A DNA stretch of 36,177 nucleotides from Flavobacteriaceae bacterium (GCA_947457255.1 CANGUZ010000022.1:1-36177); one strand, 5' to 3'. Shown: positions 6,718 to 15,457, counted from the first letter of the stretch. Made by a program: numbers and translations. Notes: a model not told the origin generated them from the sequence alone.

Positions 6718-7398
6718 TTATTCCGAAATTCTTTTAAGTTTTGCAGTGTCTTTCAAAACTATTTTTTTACCATTCAATTCTATCAATCCTAATTTTTTAA
6801 AATCAGATAATAATCGAATGCAACTTTCGGTAGCAGTGCCTATCATTCCTGATAATTCTTCTCTAGAAAGTTGAACGTTTAAGGAGCCGTCACTACTTTT
6901 TCCAAAAGTTTCTTCTAAATAAAGTAAGGTTTCAGCTAATCGTTCTTTAACTGTTTTTTGCGCCATAGAAACCATATGGTCATCAGCATCTTTCAAATCA
7001 CTGCAAATGGTTCGCATCACATTCATAGAGAACTGATTGTTTTTATCAAAGTAACCCATGATGTCTGATTTGGGTATAAAACACACCTGCATTTCTTCAA
7101 GAGCCACGGCACTTAGGTTCACAGGTTCTTCGCTAATCATAGCGCGTTGTCCTAATAATTCGCCTTTTTTTACCAACTTAACAATCTGATCTTTACCATT
7201 GGGGCTCAATTTTGTAAGTTTACAAATTCCGTCTTTTATACAATAGATGCCATTTACATTTTCACCTTCTTCAAAAATGGTTTCCCCTTTTTTAATAGTG
7301 TATGACGTTTTGCAATCAGAAAGTTGTAGTAATTCGTCTTTATTAAGGGCCTTTAAAGAACTGAATTCTCTTACGATACATTGTTCACATTTACTCAT
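6718..7398 (-). CDS. Crp/Fnr family regulator, probably an FNR-like oxygen sensor
   Basis: This 226-residue regulator has an N-terminal cyclic-nucleotide-binding-like beta-barrel (about residues 20-130), a dimerisation helix near 125-155 and a winged-helix domain (about 160-225) with recognition helix TATESCIRLLSDFKK. Cysteines C4 and C7 (MSKCEQC), C29 and C106 (MQVCFIP) are arranged much like E. coli FNR (C20, C23, C29, C122, the last in VCEIP), so a 4Fe-4S oxygen-sensing cluster is plausible but not proven. It is divergent from the cbb3 oxidase genes. A palindrome matching operators at ccoI, ccoS and hemN lies in the shared intergenic region, suggesting control of those genes and of itself. 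A truncated duplicate of its 3' end lies 1200 bp away. Confidence 0.9.
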   Translation of the reverse strand: MSKCEQCIVREFSSLKALNKDELLQLSDCKTSYTIKKGETIFEEGENVNGIYCIKDGICKLTKLSPNGKDQIVKLVKKGELLGQRAMISEEPVNLSAVALEEMQVCFIPKSDIMGYFDKNNQFSMNVMRTICSDLKDADDHMVSMAQKTVKERLAETLLYLEETFGKSSDGSLNVQLSREELSGMIGTATESCIRLLSDFKKLGLIELNGKKIVLKDTAKLKRISE

Positions 7399-7419
7399 TT
7401 AAGTACCTCTTTAGTATTG

Positions 7420-7427
7420 CAAATTTA
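7420..7427 (-). promoter_or_regulatory. -7 box of the FNR-like regulator gene
   Basis: The plus strand CAAATTTA is TAAATTTG on the coding strand, a match to TAnnTTTG, 22 bp before the ATG at 7398. The FNR-like palindrome at 7438-7451 is centred 21 nt upstream of this box, over the -33 region, where a bound regulator would more likely repress than activate. Confidence 0.55.
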
Positions 7428-7437
7428 GTACATTTAT

Positions 7438-7481
7438 ATGATAAATATCATCCTTTTCTTAACAAGTGTTTGAGAAATTTG
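7438..7481 (+). promoter_or_regulatory. FNR-like operator plus -7 box of ccoI
   Basis: The palindrome ATGAT-AAAT-ATCAT (7438-7451) resembles the FNR box TTGATnnnnATCAA. Its centre (7444.5) is exactly 33 nt upstream of the centre of GAAATTTG (7474-7481), a one-mismatch -7 box. The ccoS and hemN promoters have the same spacing. A start site near 7485 is implied, which excludes the GTG at 7466 as the ccoI start. Confidence 0.75.
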
Positions 7482-7492
7482 CCAAAGGTAAA

Positions 7493-9880
7493 ATGAGTAA
7501 AGTTATGGATGCACAAAAATGTTTCCACTGTGGTTTAGATATTGTAAAAGAAGAACGAATTGAATTTGACGCCAAAGATTTTTGTTGCAACGGCTGCAAA
7601 ACCGTTTACGAAATTTTTAGTCTTAATGACATGACGTGTTATTATGATTTCGAAAAATCACCTGGGGCAACACCGCTAGATATAAACGGTAAATATGATT
7701 TTTTAGATAATGAGAGTATTGTTTCAAAACTTCTGGAATTCTACGAGGACAAAACGGCTATCGTTTCACTTAACATTCCTCATATTCACTGTAGTTCATG
7801 CATTTGGATTTTGGAAAATCTACAGCGTCTTCAAAAAGGAATAAATACTTCGCAAGTTAATTTTCCTGAAAAGAAAGTACGAATTACATTCAATCCTAAT
7901 ATAGTTTCTCTTAAAGAAATCGTTAATTTATTAAGCTCAATAGGATACGAGCCGTATATAAGTTTAGAAGATTATGAAACTAAAAAAAGCACTATTGATA
8001 GAAGTTTGACCTATAAACTAGGTGTTGCCTTTTTTTGTTTTGGTAACATCATGCTGCTTTCTTTTCCAGAATATTTTGAAGTAAGCGAATATTGGTTAGA
8101 CCATTATCGCGGATTTTTCCGTTGGTTAATTTTTGCATTATCCTTACCAAGTTTCTTTTATTCTGCCAGTGGTTATTATGTTTCTGCTTATAAAAGTATA
8201 AAATCAGGGATACTCAATATTGATATTCCTATAGCTTTAGGAATTGTGATTTTTTTTATCAGAAGTACTTTTGACATTGTAATGAACTACGGTTCAGGCT
8301 TTTTTGACAGCTTAACTGGTTTGATATTTTTTATGCTATTGGGTAAAATGTTTCAAATTAAAACCTATAGTTTCTTGAGTTTTGAAAGAGATTTTAAATC
8401 TTATTTTCCGATTGCAATTACTAAAATAAATAGCAATAATTCTGAGGAAAGTGTTCCGATTTATGACATTCAAAAAGGCGACCGATTAGTAATTAGAAAT
8501 CAAGAACTCATACCTGTTGATGGGATATTAATTTCTGAAAAAACGGAAATTGACTATAGTTTTGTAACGGGAGAAGCCATTCCAATAACAAAAAAATCAG
8601 GAGACAAAGTTTTTGCTGGCGGAAAACAAATTGGTAAAGTTATAGAAATGGAAGTGTTACATTCGGTATCACAAAGTTATTTAACGCAGTTGTGGAGCAA
8701 TGCTATTTTTCAAAAAAATGTCGAACAGCACCACAAAACCATTACAGATAAAATTAGTCGCTATTTCACTCCAATACTTTTACTAATTGCCTTTGCTGGT
8801 TTTGGATATTGGATATTTATTGATGCCAATATTGCTTTTAATGTTTTTACAGCAGTATTAATAGTAGCTTGTCCTTGCGCATTGGCATTGACTGCTCCGT
8901 TTACTTTCGGGAATGTTTTACGAATTTTAGGAAAACAAAAGTTTTATCTTAAAAATGCCATTGTTATTGAGCAATTAGCAAAAGTAGATACCATCGTTTT
9001 TGATAAAACGGGAACAATTACAACCAATAAAAAATCGAATATTACATACGAAGGAAAACCATTGTCCGAAGAAAATTGCATAGCTATTAAAAATGTCTTG
9101 AGAGCCTCAAACCATCCGTTAAGCAGAATGTTATATGATTTTTTGCCTGAAGCAAAGCGATTAACTTGTTTAGGGTATCAGGAGATTGTGGGTAAAGGAA
9201 TCCAAGCAACAATAGATAACAATTTAATAAAAATAGGTTCTGCTTCTTTTGTAGGGATGCAAGAAGAAAATAGTATTCAGCAAACCACAGTACATATAAT
9301 GATTAATGAAGTTTATATAGGAAAATACGTTTTTAACAATCAATACAGAGAGGGTTTAGTTTCACTTTTTAGAAATTTAAAAACAAATTACCAAATAAAA
9401 ATAGTTTCTGGTGATAATGAAGGGGAGCGAAGTACTTTAGAAGCAATGCTTCCAAAAGGAGTAGAATTAATCTTTAATCAAAAGCCAGAACAGAAATTAG
9501 AATTTATAAAAAAATTGCAAGAAGAGGGCAAAAACGTCATGATGGTTGGAGATGGATTAAACGACGCTGGAGCTTTAGCACAAAGTAATATTGGTGTTTC
9601 CATTTCAGAAAACGTAAATGTCTTTTCCCCCGCTTGCGATGCCATACTTGACGCGACTGAATTTAAAAAACTAAACTATTTCTTGAAGTATTCAAAAAAA
9701 GCAATAACCATTATAAAAATGAGTTTTGGGCTCTCTATATTATATAACATTATTGGATTATCGTTCGCCATTACAGGAAATTTATCACCCTTGGTAGCTG
9801 CCATCATAATGCCTTTAAGCACTATAACCATTGTAAGTTTTGTGACATTGATGAGTAATTATTATGCAAATAAAAACTAG
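7493..9880 (+). CDS. ccoI: Copper-translocating P1B-type ATPase for cbb3 oxidase assembly
   Basis: This P-type ATPase supplies copper for cytochrome cbb3 oxidase. An N-terminal zinc-ribbon-like part (CFHCG...CCNGC) is followed by a metal-binding domain with HCSSC, typical of CcoI/FixI. About eight membrane helices surround the VACPCALALTAPF metal site. The phosphatase motif TGEAIPI, phosphorylation motif FDKTGTIT, HP motif (NHPLSRM) and hinge VGDGLNDAGAL are all present. The ATG at 7493 gives 795 residues; the ATG at 7505 (791 residues) is equally possible. A GTG at 7466 lies upstream of the inferred transcription start and is rejected. It is first in the oxidase gene cluster, about 115 bp before ccoS, which has its own promoter. 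Confidence 0.94.
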   Translation: MSKVMDAQKCFHCGLDIVKEERIEFDAKDFCCNGCKTVYEIFSLNDMTCYYDFEKSPGATPLDINGKYDFLDNESIVSKLLEFYEDKTAIVSLNIPHIHCSSCIWILENLQRLQKGINTSQVNFPEKKVRITFNPNIVSLKEIVNLLSSIGYEPYISLEDYETKKSTIDRSLTYKLGVAFFCFGNIMLLSFPEYFEVSEYWLDHYRGFFRWLIFALSLPSFFYSASGYYVSAYKSIKSGILNIDIPIALGIVIFFIRSTFDIVMNYGSGFFDSLTGLIFFMLLGKMFQIKTYSFLSFERDFKSYFPIAITKINSNNSEESVPIYDIQKGDRLVIRNQELIPVDGILISEKTEIDYSFVTGEAIPITKKSGDKVFAGGKQIGKVIEMEVLHSVSQSYLTQLWSNAIFQKNVEQHHKTITDKISRYFTPILLLIAFAGFGYWIFIDANIAFNVFTAVLIVACPCALALTAPFTFGNVLRILGKQKFYLKNAIVIEQLAKVDTIVFDKTGTITTNKKSNITYEGKPLSEENCIAIKNVLRASNHPLSRMLYDFLPEAKRLTCLGYQEIVGKGIQATIDNNLIKIGSASFVGMQEENSIQQTTVHIMINEVYIGKYVFNNQYREGLVSLFRNLKTNYQIKIVSGDNEGERSTLEAMLPKGVELIFNQKPEQKLEFIKKLQEEGKNVMMVGDGLNDAGALAQSNIGVSISENVNVFSPACDAILDATEFKKLNYFLKYSKKAITIIKMSFGLSILYNIIGLSFAITGNLSPLVAAIIMPLSTITIVSFVTLMSNYYANKN

Positions 9881-9935
9881 AATTGTATAACTTTTAAGGA
9901 CCAGAACCGATTAAATTTAGTACAAAACTATAAGC

Positions 9936-9979
9936 ATGACAAATATCATGTTTTATAAAAATTTCTAAAAGTAATTTTG
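9936..9979 (+). promoter_or_regulatory. FNR-like operator plus -7 box of the ccoS-ccoNO operon
   Basis: ATGAC-AAAT-ATCAT (9936-9949, centre 9942.5) lies exactly 33 nt upstream of the centre of a perfect -7 box, TAATTTTG (9972-9979). The inferred transcription start near 9983 puts the operator at about -41, the position of a class II FNR activator site, and leaves a leader of about 14 nt before the ccoS ATG. No separate -33 element is seen, as expected for an activator-dependent promoter. Confidence 0.8.
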
Positions 9980-9996
9980 TCTAACAAATTTTAGGT

Positions 9997-10215
9997 ATGG
10001 GTGTTATTTATTTATTAATTTCTATAAGTATAGTAGTCGCCGTTGGCTTTTTTATCGCTTTTATTTTTGCTATAAAGACAGGACAATATGATGACGATTA
10101 TACGCCTTCTGTTCGTATGCTTTTTGACGATGAGCTTATTGATAAAAAAATTACTGATTCTACGTCAGATTCCAATCAAAATAAAAAATCAAAACAAAAA
10201 ATCAATAACCAATAA
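9997..10215 (+). CDS. ccoS: Cytochrome cbb3 oxidase maturation protein
   Basis: This 72-residue protein has a single N-terminal membrane helix (IYLLISISIVVAVGFFIAFIFA) followed by KTGQYDDDYTPSVRMLFDDE, the CcoS signature. A lysine- and asparagine-rich tail follows. CcoS is needed for cofactor insertion into the catalytic subunit of the oxidase in the cytoplasmic membrane. It is 12 bp upstream of ccoNO, and the FNR-like promoter is just before it, so it heads the structural-gene operon. Confidence 0.93.
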   Translation: MGVIYLLISISIVVAVGFFIAFIFAIKTGQYDDDYTPSVRMLFDDELIDKKITDSTSDSNQNKKSKQKINNQ

Positions 10216-10227
10216 TCTTTTTAATTT

Positions 10228-12417
10228 ATGGAAATCCAACAATTTTATTATGACAACAAAATTGTAAAGAAGTTTCTTTACGCCACTATCGTTTTTGGTG
10301 TAGTAGGCATGCTAGTAGGACTTATATTAGCAATAATGTTTCTTTTTCCAAATATTACCGACGGAATTTCCTGGTTGAGTTTTGGCAGATTGCGACCTTT
10401 ACATACAAATGCTGTAATTTTTGCCTTTGTAGGTAACGCCATGTTTGCAGGAGTTTACTATTCCCTGCAACGTTTACTTAAAGCCAGAATGTTTAGTGAC
10501 TTTTTGAGTAATTTAAATTTTTGGGGTTGGCAACTAATTATTGTTGCCGCAGCTGTTTCTCTCCCGTTAGGGTATAGCACATCAAAAGAATATGCCGAAT
10601 TAGAGTGGCCAATAGATATTGCCATCGCTTTAATTTGGGTTGCTTTTGGTATCAATATGATTGGAACTATTTTGAAAAGAAGAGAGCGCCACTTATATGT
10701 CGCTATTTGGTTTTACATTGCCACTTTTGTTACTGTAGCTGTTTTACATATCTTTAATAGTTTAGAATTGCCTGTTTCAACTTTAAAAAGTTATAGTATT
10801 TATGCGGGTGTACAGGATGCCTTGGTACAATGGTGGTACGGTCATAATGCCGTGGCTTTTTTCTTAACCACTCCGTTTTTAGGTTTAATGTATTACTTTA
10901 TACCTAAAGCGGCAAATCGTCCTGTTTATTCTTACAGACTATCTATAGTGCATTTTTGGTCTCTGATATTCATTTATATTTGGGCAGGACCACACCATTT
11001 ACTATATTCTGCTTTACCAACTTGGGCACAAAACTTAGGGGTTGTATTCTCCATCATGTTAATAGCACCTTCTTGGGGTGGTATGATAAACGGACTCTTA
11101 ACACTTCGTGGAGCTTGGGATAAAGTACGTGAAGAACCAATTTTAAAATTCTTCGTAGTTGCAATAACTGGTTACGGAATGGCAACTCTTGAAGGTCCAA
11201 TGTTATCGCTTAAAAAGTTTAATGCTATAGCTCATTATACCGATTGGATTATTGCTCACGTTCACGTTGGTGCATTGGCTTGGAACGGTTTTATGGCATT
11301 TGGTATGATTTATTGGTTGATACCTCGAATGACAAAAGGAAAATTATACTCTATTAAATTAGCCAATTTCCATTTTTGGATAGGAACCTTAGGGATTATA
11401 ATATACACATTACCTATGTATGTTGCTGGTTTTACACAAGCATCCATGTGGAAACAATTCAATCCAGACGGAACCTTAACCTATGGAAACTTTCTTGAAA
11501 CTGTAACTCAAATTATGCCAATGTATTGGATGAGAGCTATTGGTGGAACCATGTATTTAATAGGAATGTTTGTATTGGTATATAACATTATTCTGACTGT
11601 TCGTGCTAATGCAAATGTAGAAGATGAATTGGCAGAAGCTCCTGAATTAGTTAAAATAAGTGCAGGTAGGATTAAAGGAGAGAAATACCATTCTTGGTTG
11701 GAAAGAAGACCAATTCAGTTGACCCTTTTTGCTGTTGTTGCTATCTTAATTGGAGGAATTATTCAAATTGTTCCAACTATAATGGTTAAATCAAATATTC
11801 CAACTATTGCCAGTGTAAAACCGTATACGCCTTTAGAATTAGAAGGTCGTGATTTATACATTCGTGAAGGTTGTGTGGGTTGTCATTCACAATCAGTTCG
11901 TCCTTTTAGAAGCGAAGTAGAACGTTACGGACCACAAGCAAAAGCAGGAGAGTTTGTTTACGATCATCCATTCCTTTGGGGCTCCAAACGAACAGGTCCC
12001 GATTTATTGAGAGAAGGTGGAAAATACAATGACAGCTGGCATTTTAATCATTTTTGGGATCCACAAAGTACCTCTTCGGGATCAATAATGCCAGGGTATA
12101 AATGGTTATACGACAATGAAGCTATGGATATTTCTTTGTTAGAAAAGAAAATGAAAGCCATGCGAACTCTTGGTGTACCGTATACCGATGCCGAAATTGC
12201 AAATGGAGCTAATGACTTGAGAAAACAAGCTCTAAAAATAGAAGAGAATCTAAAAGCTGATCCCGATTTCGTAAAAAGTTATGAAAATAGCAAGAAAAAA
12301 GCACAAGCAAAAGGAGAGCAATTTGTACCTATGAATGAAAGAGAAATTGTAGCTATGATAGCTTATATTCAGAGGTTAGGGACTGATATAAAAGTAAAAA
12401 ATAACTCTAAAAACTAG
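10228..12417 (+). CDS. ccoN: Fused cbb3-type cytochrome c oxidase subunits I and II (CcoN-CcoO)
   Basis: This 729-residue protein joins CcoN (about 1-480) and CcoO (about 490-729), the usual Bacteroidetes arrangement. The CcoN part has at least twelve membrane helices and histidine ligands for haem b, haem b3 and CuB: RPLHTNAVIF, WWYGHNAVAFF, GPHHLLYSALPTW and AHVHVGALAWNG. After one more anchor helix (LTLFAVVAILIGGIIQIV) the CcoO part has one c-type haem site, CVGCH (C549, C552, H553), and a likely axial methionine in GSIMPGYKWL. It catalyses reduction of O2 to water with high affinity, coupled to proton pumping. It lies between ccoS and ccoQ. Confidence 0.97.
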   Translation: MEIQQFYYDNKIVKKFLYATIVFGVVGMLVGLILAIMFLFPNITDGISWLSFGRLRPLHTNAVIFAFVGNAMFAGVYYSLQRLLKARMFSDFLSNLNFWGWQLIIVAAAVSLPLGYSTSKEYAELEWPIDIAIALIWVAFGINMIGTILKRRERHLYVAIWFYIATFVTVAVLHIFNSLELPVSTLKSYSIYAGVQDALVQWWYGHNAVAFFLTTPFLGLMYYFIPKAANRPVYSYRLSIVHFWSLIFIYIWAGPHHLLYSALPTWAQNLGVVFSIMLIAPSWGGMINGLLTLRGAWDKVREEPILKFFVVAITGYGMATLEGPMLSLKKFNAIAHYTDWIIAHVHVGALAWNGFMAFGMIYWLIPRMTKGKLYSIKLANFHFWIGTLGIIIYTLPMYVAGFTQASMWKQFNPDGTLTYGNFLETVTQIMPMYWMRAIGGTMYLIGMFVLVYNIILTVRANANVEDELAEAPELVKISAGRIKGEKYHSWLERRPIQLTLFAVVAILIGGIIQIVPTIMVKSNIPTIASVKPYTPLELEGRDLYIREGCVGCHSQSVRPFRSEVERYGPQAKAGEFVYDHPFLWGSKRTGPDLLREGGKYNDSWHFNHFWDPQSTSSGSIMPGYKWLYDNEAMDISLLEKKMKAMRTLGVPYTDAEIANGANDLRKQALKIEENLKADPDFVKSYENSKKKAQAKGEQFVPMNEREIVAMIAYIQRLGTDIKVKNNSKN

Positions 12418-12423
12418 GCTATT

Positions 12424-12603
12424 ATGTTCGAGCAAATAAAACACAATATGGAAACTATCGATGGAGTTGCCATTTTTCCCATACTCTCACTATTAATCTT
12501 TTTTTTCTTCTTTGTAGGATTAGCATTTTGGGTTTTTTCCTATAAGAAAGAGAAAATAGAGGAGATAAGTAACATTCCGTTGAATGATAAAAATAATGGT
12601 TAA
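12424..12603 (+). CDS. ccoQ: Small cbb3 oxidase subunit CcoQ (FixQ)
   Basis: This 59-residue protein starts 6 bp after the ccoNO stop and ends 29 bp before ccoP. MFEQIKHNMETIDGVAIFP leads into one membrane helix (ILSLLIFFFFFVGLAFWVFS) followed by YKKEKIEEISNIPLND, a charged cytosolic tail. The layout and position between ccoNO and ccoP are those of CcoQ, which stabilises the assembled oxidase. Sequence conservation in this family is weak, so position is the main support. Confidence 0.85.
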   Translation: MFEQIKHNMETIDGVAIFPILSLLIFFFFFVGLAFWVFSYKKEKIEEISNIPLNDKNNG

Positions 12604-12632
12604 TTGCTATATGACTTTAAAAATTTAAAAAA

Positions 12633-13571
12633 ATGAAAAAATTAATCCCTTCCTACATACGAGTACCTTTAATTTTCCTTTCAGTTGTTGGTGCTATGGA
12701 ATATTTTGTTGATTCTGGAGATGATTTTGCTTTTGTAAAGTTCCCTATGATTTCTTTATTTCTGGCAGTGTTCCTTTTTCTTTTGATAGCAATTGAGATT
12801 ACGGTAAGCGCAATTGATAATGTGATGTATCAAATTCTTTCAGAAGAACAAAAACAAAAAGTCGATGCCGTAAATAGCTTAAGTTTCAAAGAAAGTGATT
12901 GGTATAAAAATATAATGAAAAAACTAACACGAACTGTACCTATCGAAAGTGAGGGACAATTGTTGTTAGACCATGATTATGATGGAATTAAAGAGTTGGA
13001 TAACGTTTTACCACCATGGTGGGTTTATTTGTTCTACGGATGCATAGTATTTGCCGTAATTTATCTCGTTAGATTTGAAATTTTAGGAGCTCCAGATCAA
13101 GAAATGGAACTCAAAAATGAAATGGCTCTAGCAAAAATTGAAGTAGCAGAATATATGAAAAACGCACCTGATATGATGGATGAGGAAACAGTTACTTTAT
13201 TATCAGATGCACCTAGTTTAGCTGAAGGAAAAACTATTTTTAATAACAATTGTGTGGCATGTCATAGAGCAGATGGTGGTGGACAAATAGGACCTAACTT
13301 AACAGATAATCATTGGATTTTAGGTGGAGGAATAAAAAATATTTTCCATACACTTGAACATGGTGGTAGAGATGGAAAAGGAATGATTTCTTGGAAAGGG
13401 ACATTGAAACCTACAGAAATGCAAAAAGTAGCGAGTTATGTTATTTCTTTACAAGGAAGTAACCCTAAAGACCCAAAAGTTGCAGAAGGTGAAATTTGGA
13501 TTGACCCAAACACAGCAAAAACTGATATTATTGCAACTGCCAAAACGGATAGCACTCAAGTAAATAAGTAA
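12633..13571 (+). CDS. ccoP: Cytochrome c subunit of cbb3 oxidase, mono-haem type
   Basis: This 312-residue protein has two N-terminal membrane helices (about 12-28 and 38-62), a cytosolic loop with LDHDYDGIKELDNVLPPWW (the CcoP signature), and a third helix (VYLFYGCIVFAVIYLVRF). One cytochrome c domain follows, with CVACH (C207, C210, H211) and a likely axial Met in GKGMISWKG. Proteobacterial CcoP has two haems; only one CxxCH is present here, as commonly found in Bacteroidetes. It passes electrons to the CcoO haem on the periplasmic side. It is separated from ccoG by 3 bp, so the two are translated from one message. Confidence 0.95.
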   Translation: MKKLIPSYIRVPLIFLSVVGAMEYFVDSGDDFAFVKFPMISLFLAVFLFLLIAIEITVSAIDNVMYQILSEEQKQKVDAVNSLSFKESDWYKNIMKKLTRTVPIESEGQLLLDHDYDGIKELDNVLPPWWVYLFYGCIVFAVIYLVRFEILGAPDQEMELKNEMALAKIEVAEYMKNAPDMMDEETVTLLSDAPSLAEGKTIFNNNCVACHRADGGGQIGPNLTDNHWILGGGIKNIFHTLEHGGRDGKGMISWKGTLKPTEMQKVASYVISLQGSNPKDPKVAEGEIWIDPNTAKTDIIATAKTDSTQVNK

Positions 13572-13574
13572 AAA

Positions 13575-14993
13575 ATGTCTAATTATTCAGATGAATCTTT
13601 TAGAGATTCTATCGCAACGATTGATGAAGAGGGAAACAGGAAATTTATTTTTCCAAAAAAACCAAGCGGTAAATTTTACAATTATCGAAAATGGGTTAGT
13701 TATTTTTTATTGCTAGTTCTGGTTGCCAATCCGTTTGTAAAAATTAATGGCAATCAGTTTATGATGTTTAATGTTTTGGAACGAAGATTTAATATATTCG
13801 GATTCCCGTTTTGGCCACAAGATTTTTATCTTTTCGTTCTTTTCATGATTATTGGAGTAGTCTTTGTTGTTCTCTTTACAGTTATTTTTGGGCGATTATT
13901 TTGCGGTTGGATTTGTCCACAAACTATATTTCTAGAAATGGTGTTCAGAAGAATAGAATATTGGATTGAGGGGGATCGTGGCGCACAAATTAGACTGTCA
14001 AAACAAGAATGGAATGCTGAAAAAATTAGAAAGAAAGGGTTGAAGTGGTTCATATTTTTAATTCTATCTTTTTTTATAGCTAATATATTTTTAGCCTATT
14101 TAATAAGCAGTGATGAGCTGTTTAAAATGATTGAGGAAGGGCCAAAAAACAACTTCAGTACTTTGGTAGCATTACTTATTTTTACAGGGGTTTTTTACTT
14201 TATTTTTGTTTGGTTTAGAGAGCAGGTTTGCATTATTGCTTGTCCATACGGAAGATTACAAGGAGTACTTTTAGACAATAAATCGATTAATGTTGCCTAT
14301 GATTTTGTTCGTGGCGAAAAAGAATTAGGAAGAGCGAAATTCAACAAACAAGAAGATAGAGCTACTACTGGAAAAGGAGATTGTATAGATTGCAAACAAT
14401 GTGTTCACGTTTGTCCAACAGGAATTGATATAAGAAACGGAGTTCAATTAGAATGTATAAATTGTACCGCATGTATTGATGAATGCGATACAATAATGGA
14501 AAGTGTCAATTTACCCAAAGGACTTATTCGTTACGCTTCTGAAGATGAAATTGAGAAAAAAGCAAAATTCAAGTTTACCACTAGAATGAAAGGGTATACT
14601 GCCGTATTATTCATATTAGTTGGTGTTTTAACAGGATTATTATTTTTAAGAAACGATGTCGAAACTGTTATTTTAAGATTACCGGGTCAGTTATACGAAC
14701 ATAAAGGCGACGCTATTAGTAATATTTTTACCTTTAAAATTATCAATAAAACAAATAAAGATTTTAATAAAGTACATTTTAAACTAAATGGAATTAAAGG
14801 AAATTTGAAGGTAGTTGGCGTGCAAGATTTAAAAATACCAAAACAAGGAATGACTGGCGGTACATTATTTATTGAAATCAATAGATTTTTATTAGAAAGT
14901 GATAAAACAAAACTGAAGATTGAGGTTTATAATGGCGATAGAAAAATTGAAACGACAACTACAAGTTTTTTAAGTCCACGGACTTTTGACTAA
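13575..14993 (+). CDS. ccoG: Cytochrome c oxidase accessory protein CcoG (FixG), polyferredoxin
   Basis: This 472-residue protein has about five membrane helices with cysteine pairs CGWICPQT and CIIACPYG. A double 4Fe-4S ferredoxin section follows (CIDCKQCVHVCPTGIDI and CINCTACIDECD). A C-terminal Ig-like domain starts after the last helix near residue 360. CcoG reduces Cu(II) in cbb3 assembly, working with the copper pump CcoI. It begins directly after ccoP and ends 14 bp before ccoH. Confidence 0.95.
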   Translation: MSNYSDESFRDSIATIDEEGNRKFIFPKKPSGKFYNYRKWVSYFLLLVLVANPFVKINGNQFMMFNVLERRFNIFGFPFWPQDFYLFVLFMIIGVVFVVLFTVIFGRLFCGWICPQTIFLEMVFRRIEYWIEGDRGAQIRLSKQEWNAEKIRKKGLKWFIFLILSFFIANIFLAYLISSDELFKMIEEGPKNNFSTLVALLIFTGVFYFIFVWFREQVCIIACPYGRLQGVLLDNKSINVAYDFVRGEKELGRAKFNKQEDRATTGKGDCIDCKQCVHVCPTGIDIRNGVQLECINCTACIDECDTIMESVNLPKGLIRYASEDEIEKKAKFKFTTRMKGYTAVLFILVGVLTGLLFLRNDVETVILRLPGQLYEHKGDAISNIFTFKIINKTNKDFNKVHFKLNGIKGNLKVVGVQDLKIPKQGMTGGTLFIEINRFLLESDKTKLKIEVYNGDRKIETTTTSFLSPRTFD

Positions 14994-15007
14994 ATAAAGA
15001 AATAAAA

Positions 15008-15457
15008 ATGAAAATCAATTGGGGAACATCGATAGTTATAGCATTTGTATTATTTGCAAGTTTTATTTTTTATTTTATTATAAAAGTACAAACAGAAAGT
15101 AAATATGAAAATGACTTGGTAGTTGAAGAATACTATAAACACGATGCAAAATTTGGAGACGAAATGATTCGTATTCAAAACGCAGCCGATTTAAAGTACA
15201 AACCATCAATAGTAAATAATGCTCAAGGAGTAAGCATTAATTTTCCAAATCAATTTGTGCCAAAAAATATCAAAGGTAAAGTATCCCTTTACAGACCGTC
15301 TAACAAAAAATTAGATTTCGAAATTCCTATTTCGTTAACTAATCCAACTTTGCTCATACCTAAAACAAGTTTGTTAGGCGGTCGTTGGGATATTAATATG
15401 GAATGGCAATATGAAGGAAAATCATATCTTAGTAAAGAAATAGTATATATAAATTAA
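15008..15457 (+). CDS. ccoH: FixH/CcoH family protein
   Basis: This 149-residue protein has one N-terminal membrane helix (IVIAFVLFASFIFYFIIKV) followed by EYYKHDAKFGDEM and a beta-rich periplasmic domain ending WEYEGKSY-like (WQYEGKSYLSKEI). This is the FixH fold. CcoH stabilises the cbb3 oxidase during assembly. The small size and the position right after ccoG support the call. About 105 bp separate it from the next gene, with no terminator seen. Confidence 0.88.
   Translation: MKINWGTSIVIAFVLFASFIFYFIIKVQTESKYENDLVVEEYYKHDAKFGDEMIRIQNAADLKYKPSIVNNAQGVSINFPNQFVPKNIKGKVSLYRPSNKKLDFEIPISLTNPTLLIPKTSLLGGRWDINMEWQYEGKSYLSKEIVYIN

Noticed and set aside
7466..7492. GTG at 7466 as the start of ccoI
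   Set aside because: It overlaps the inferred -7 box (7474-7481) and lies upstream of the predicted transcription start; the ATG at 7493 or 7505 fits family N-termini better.
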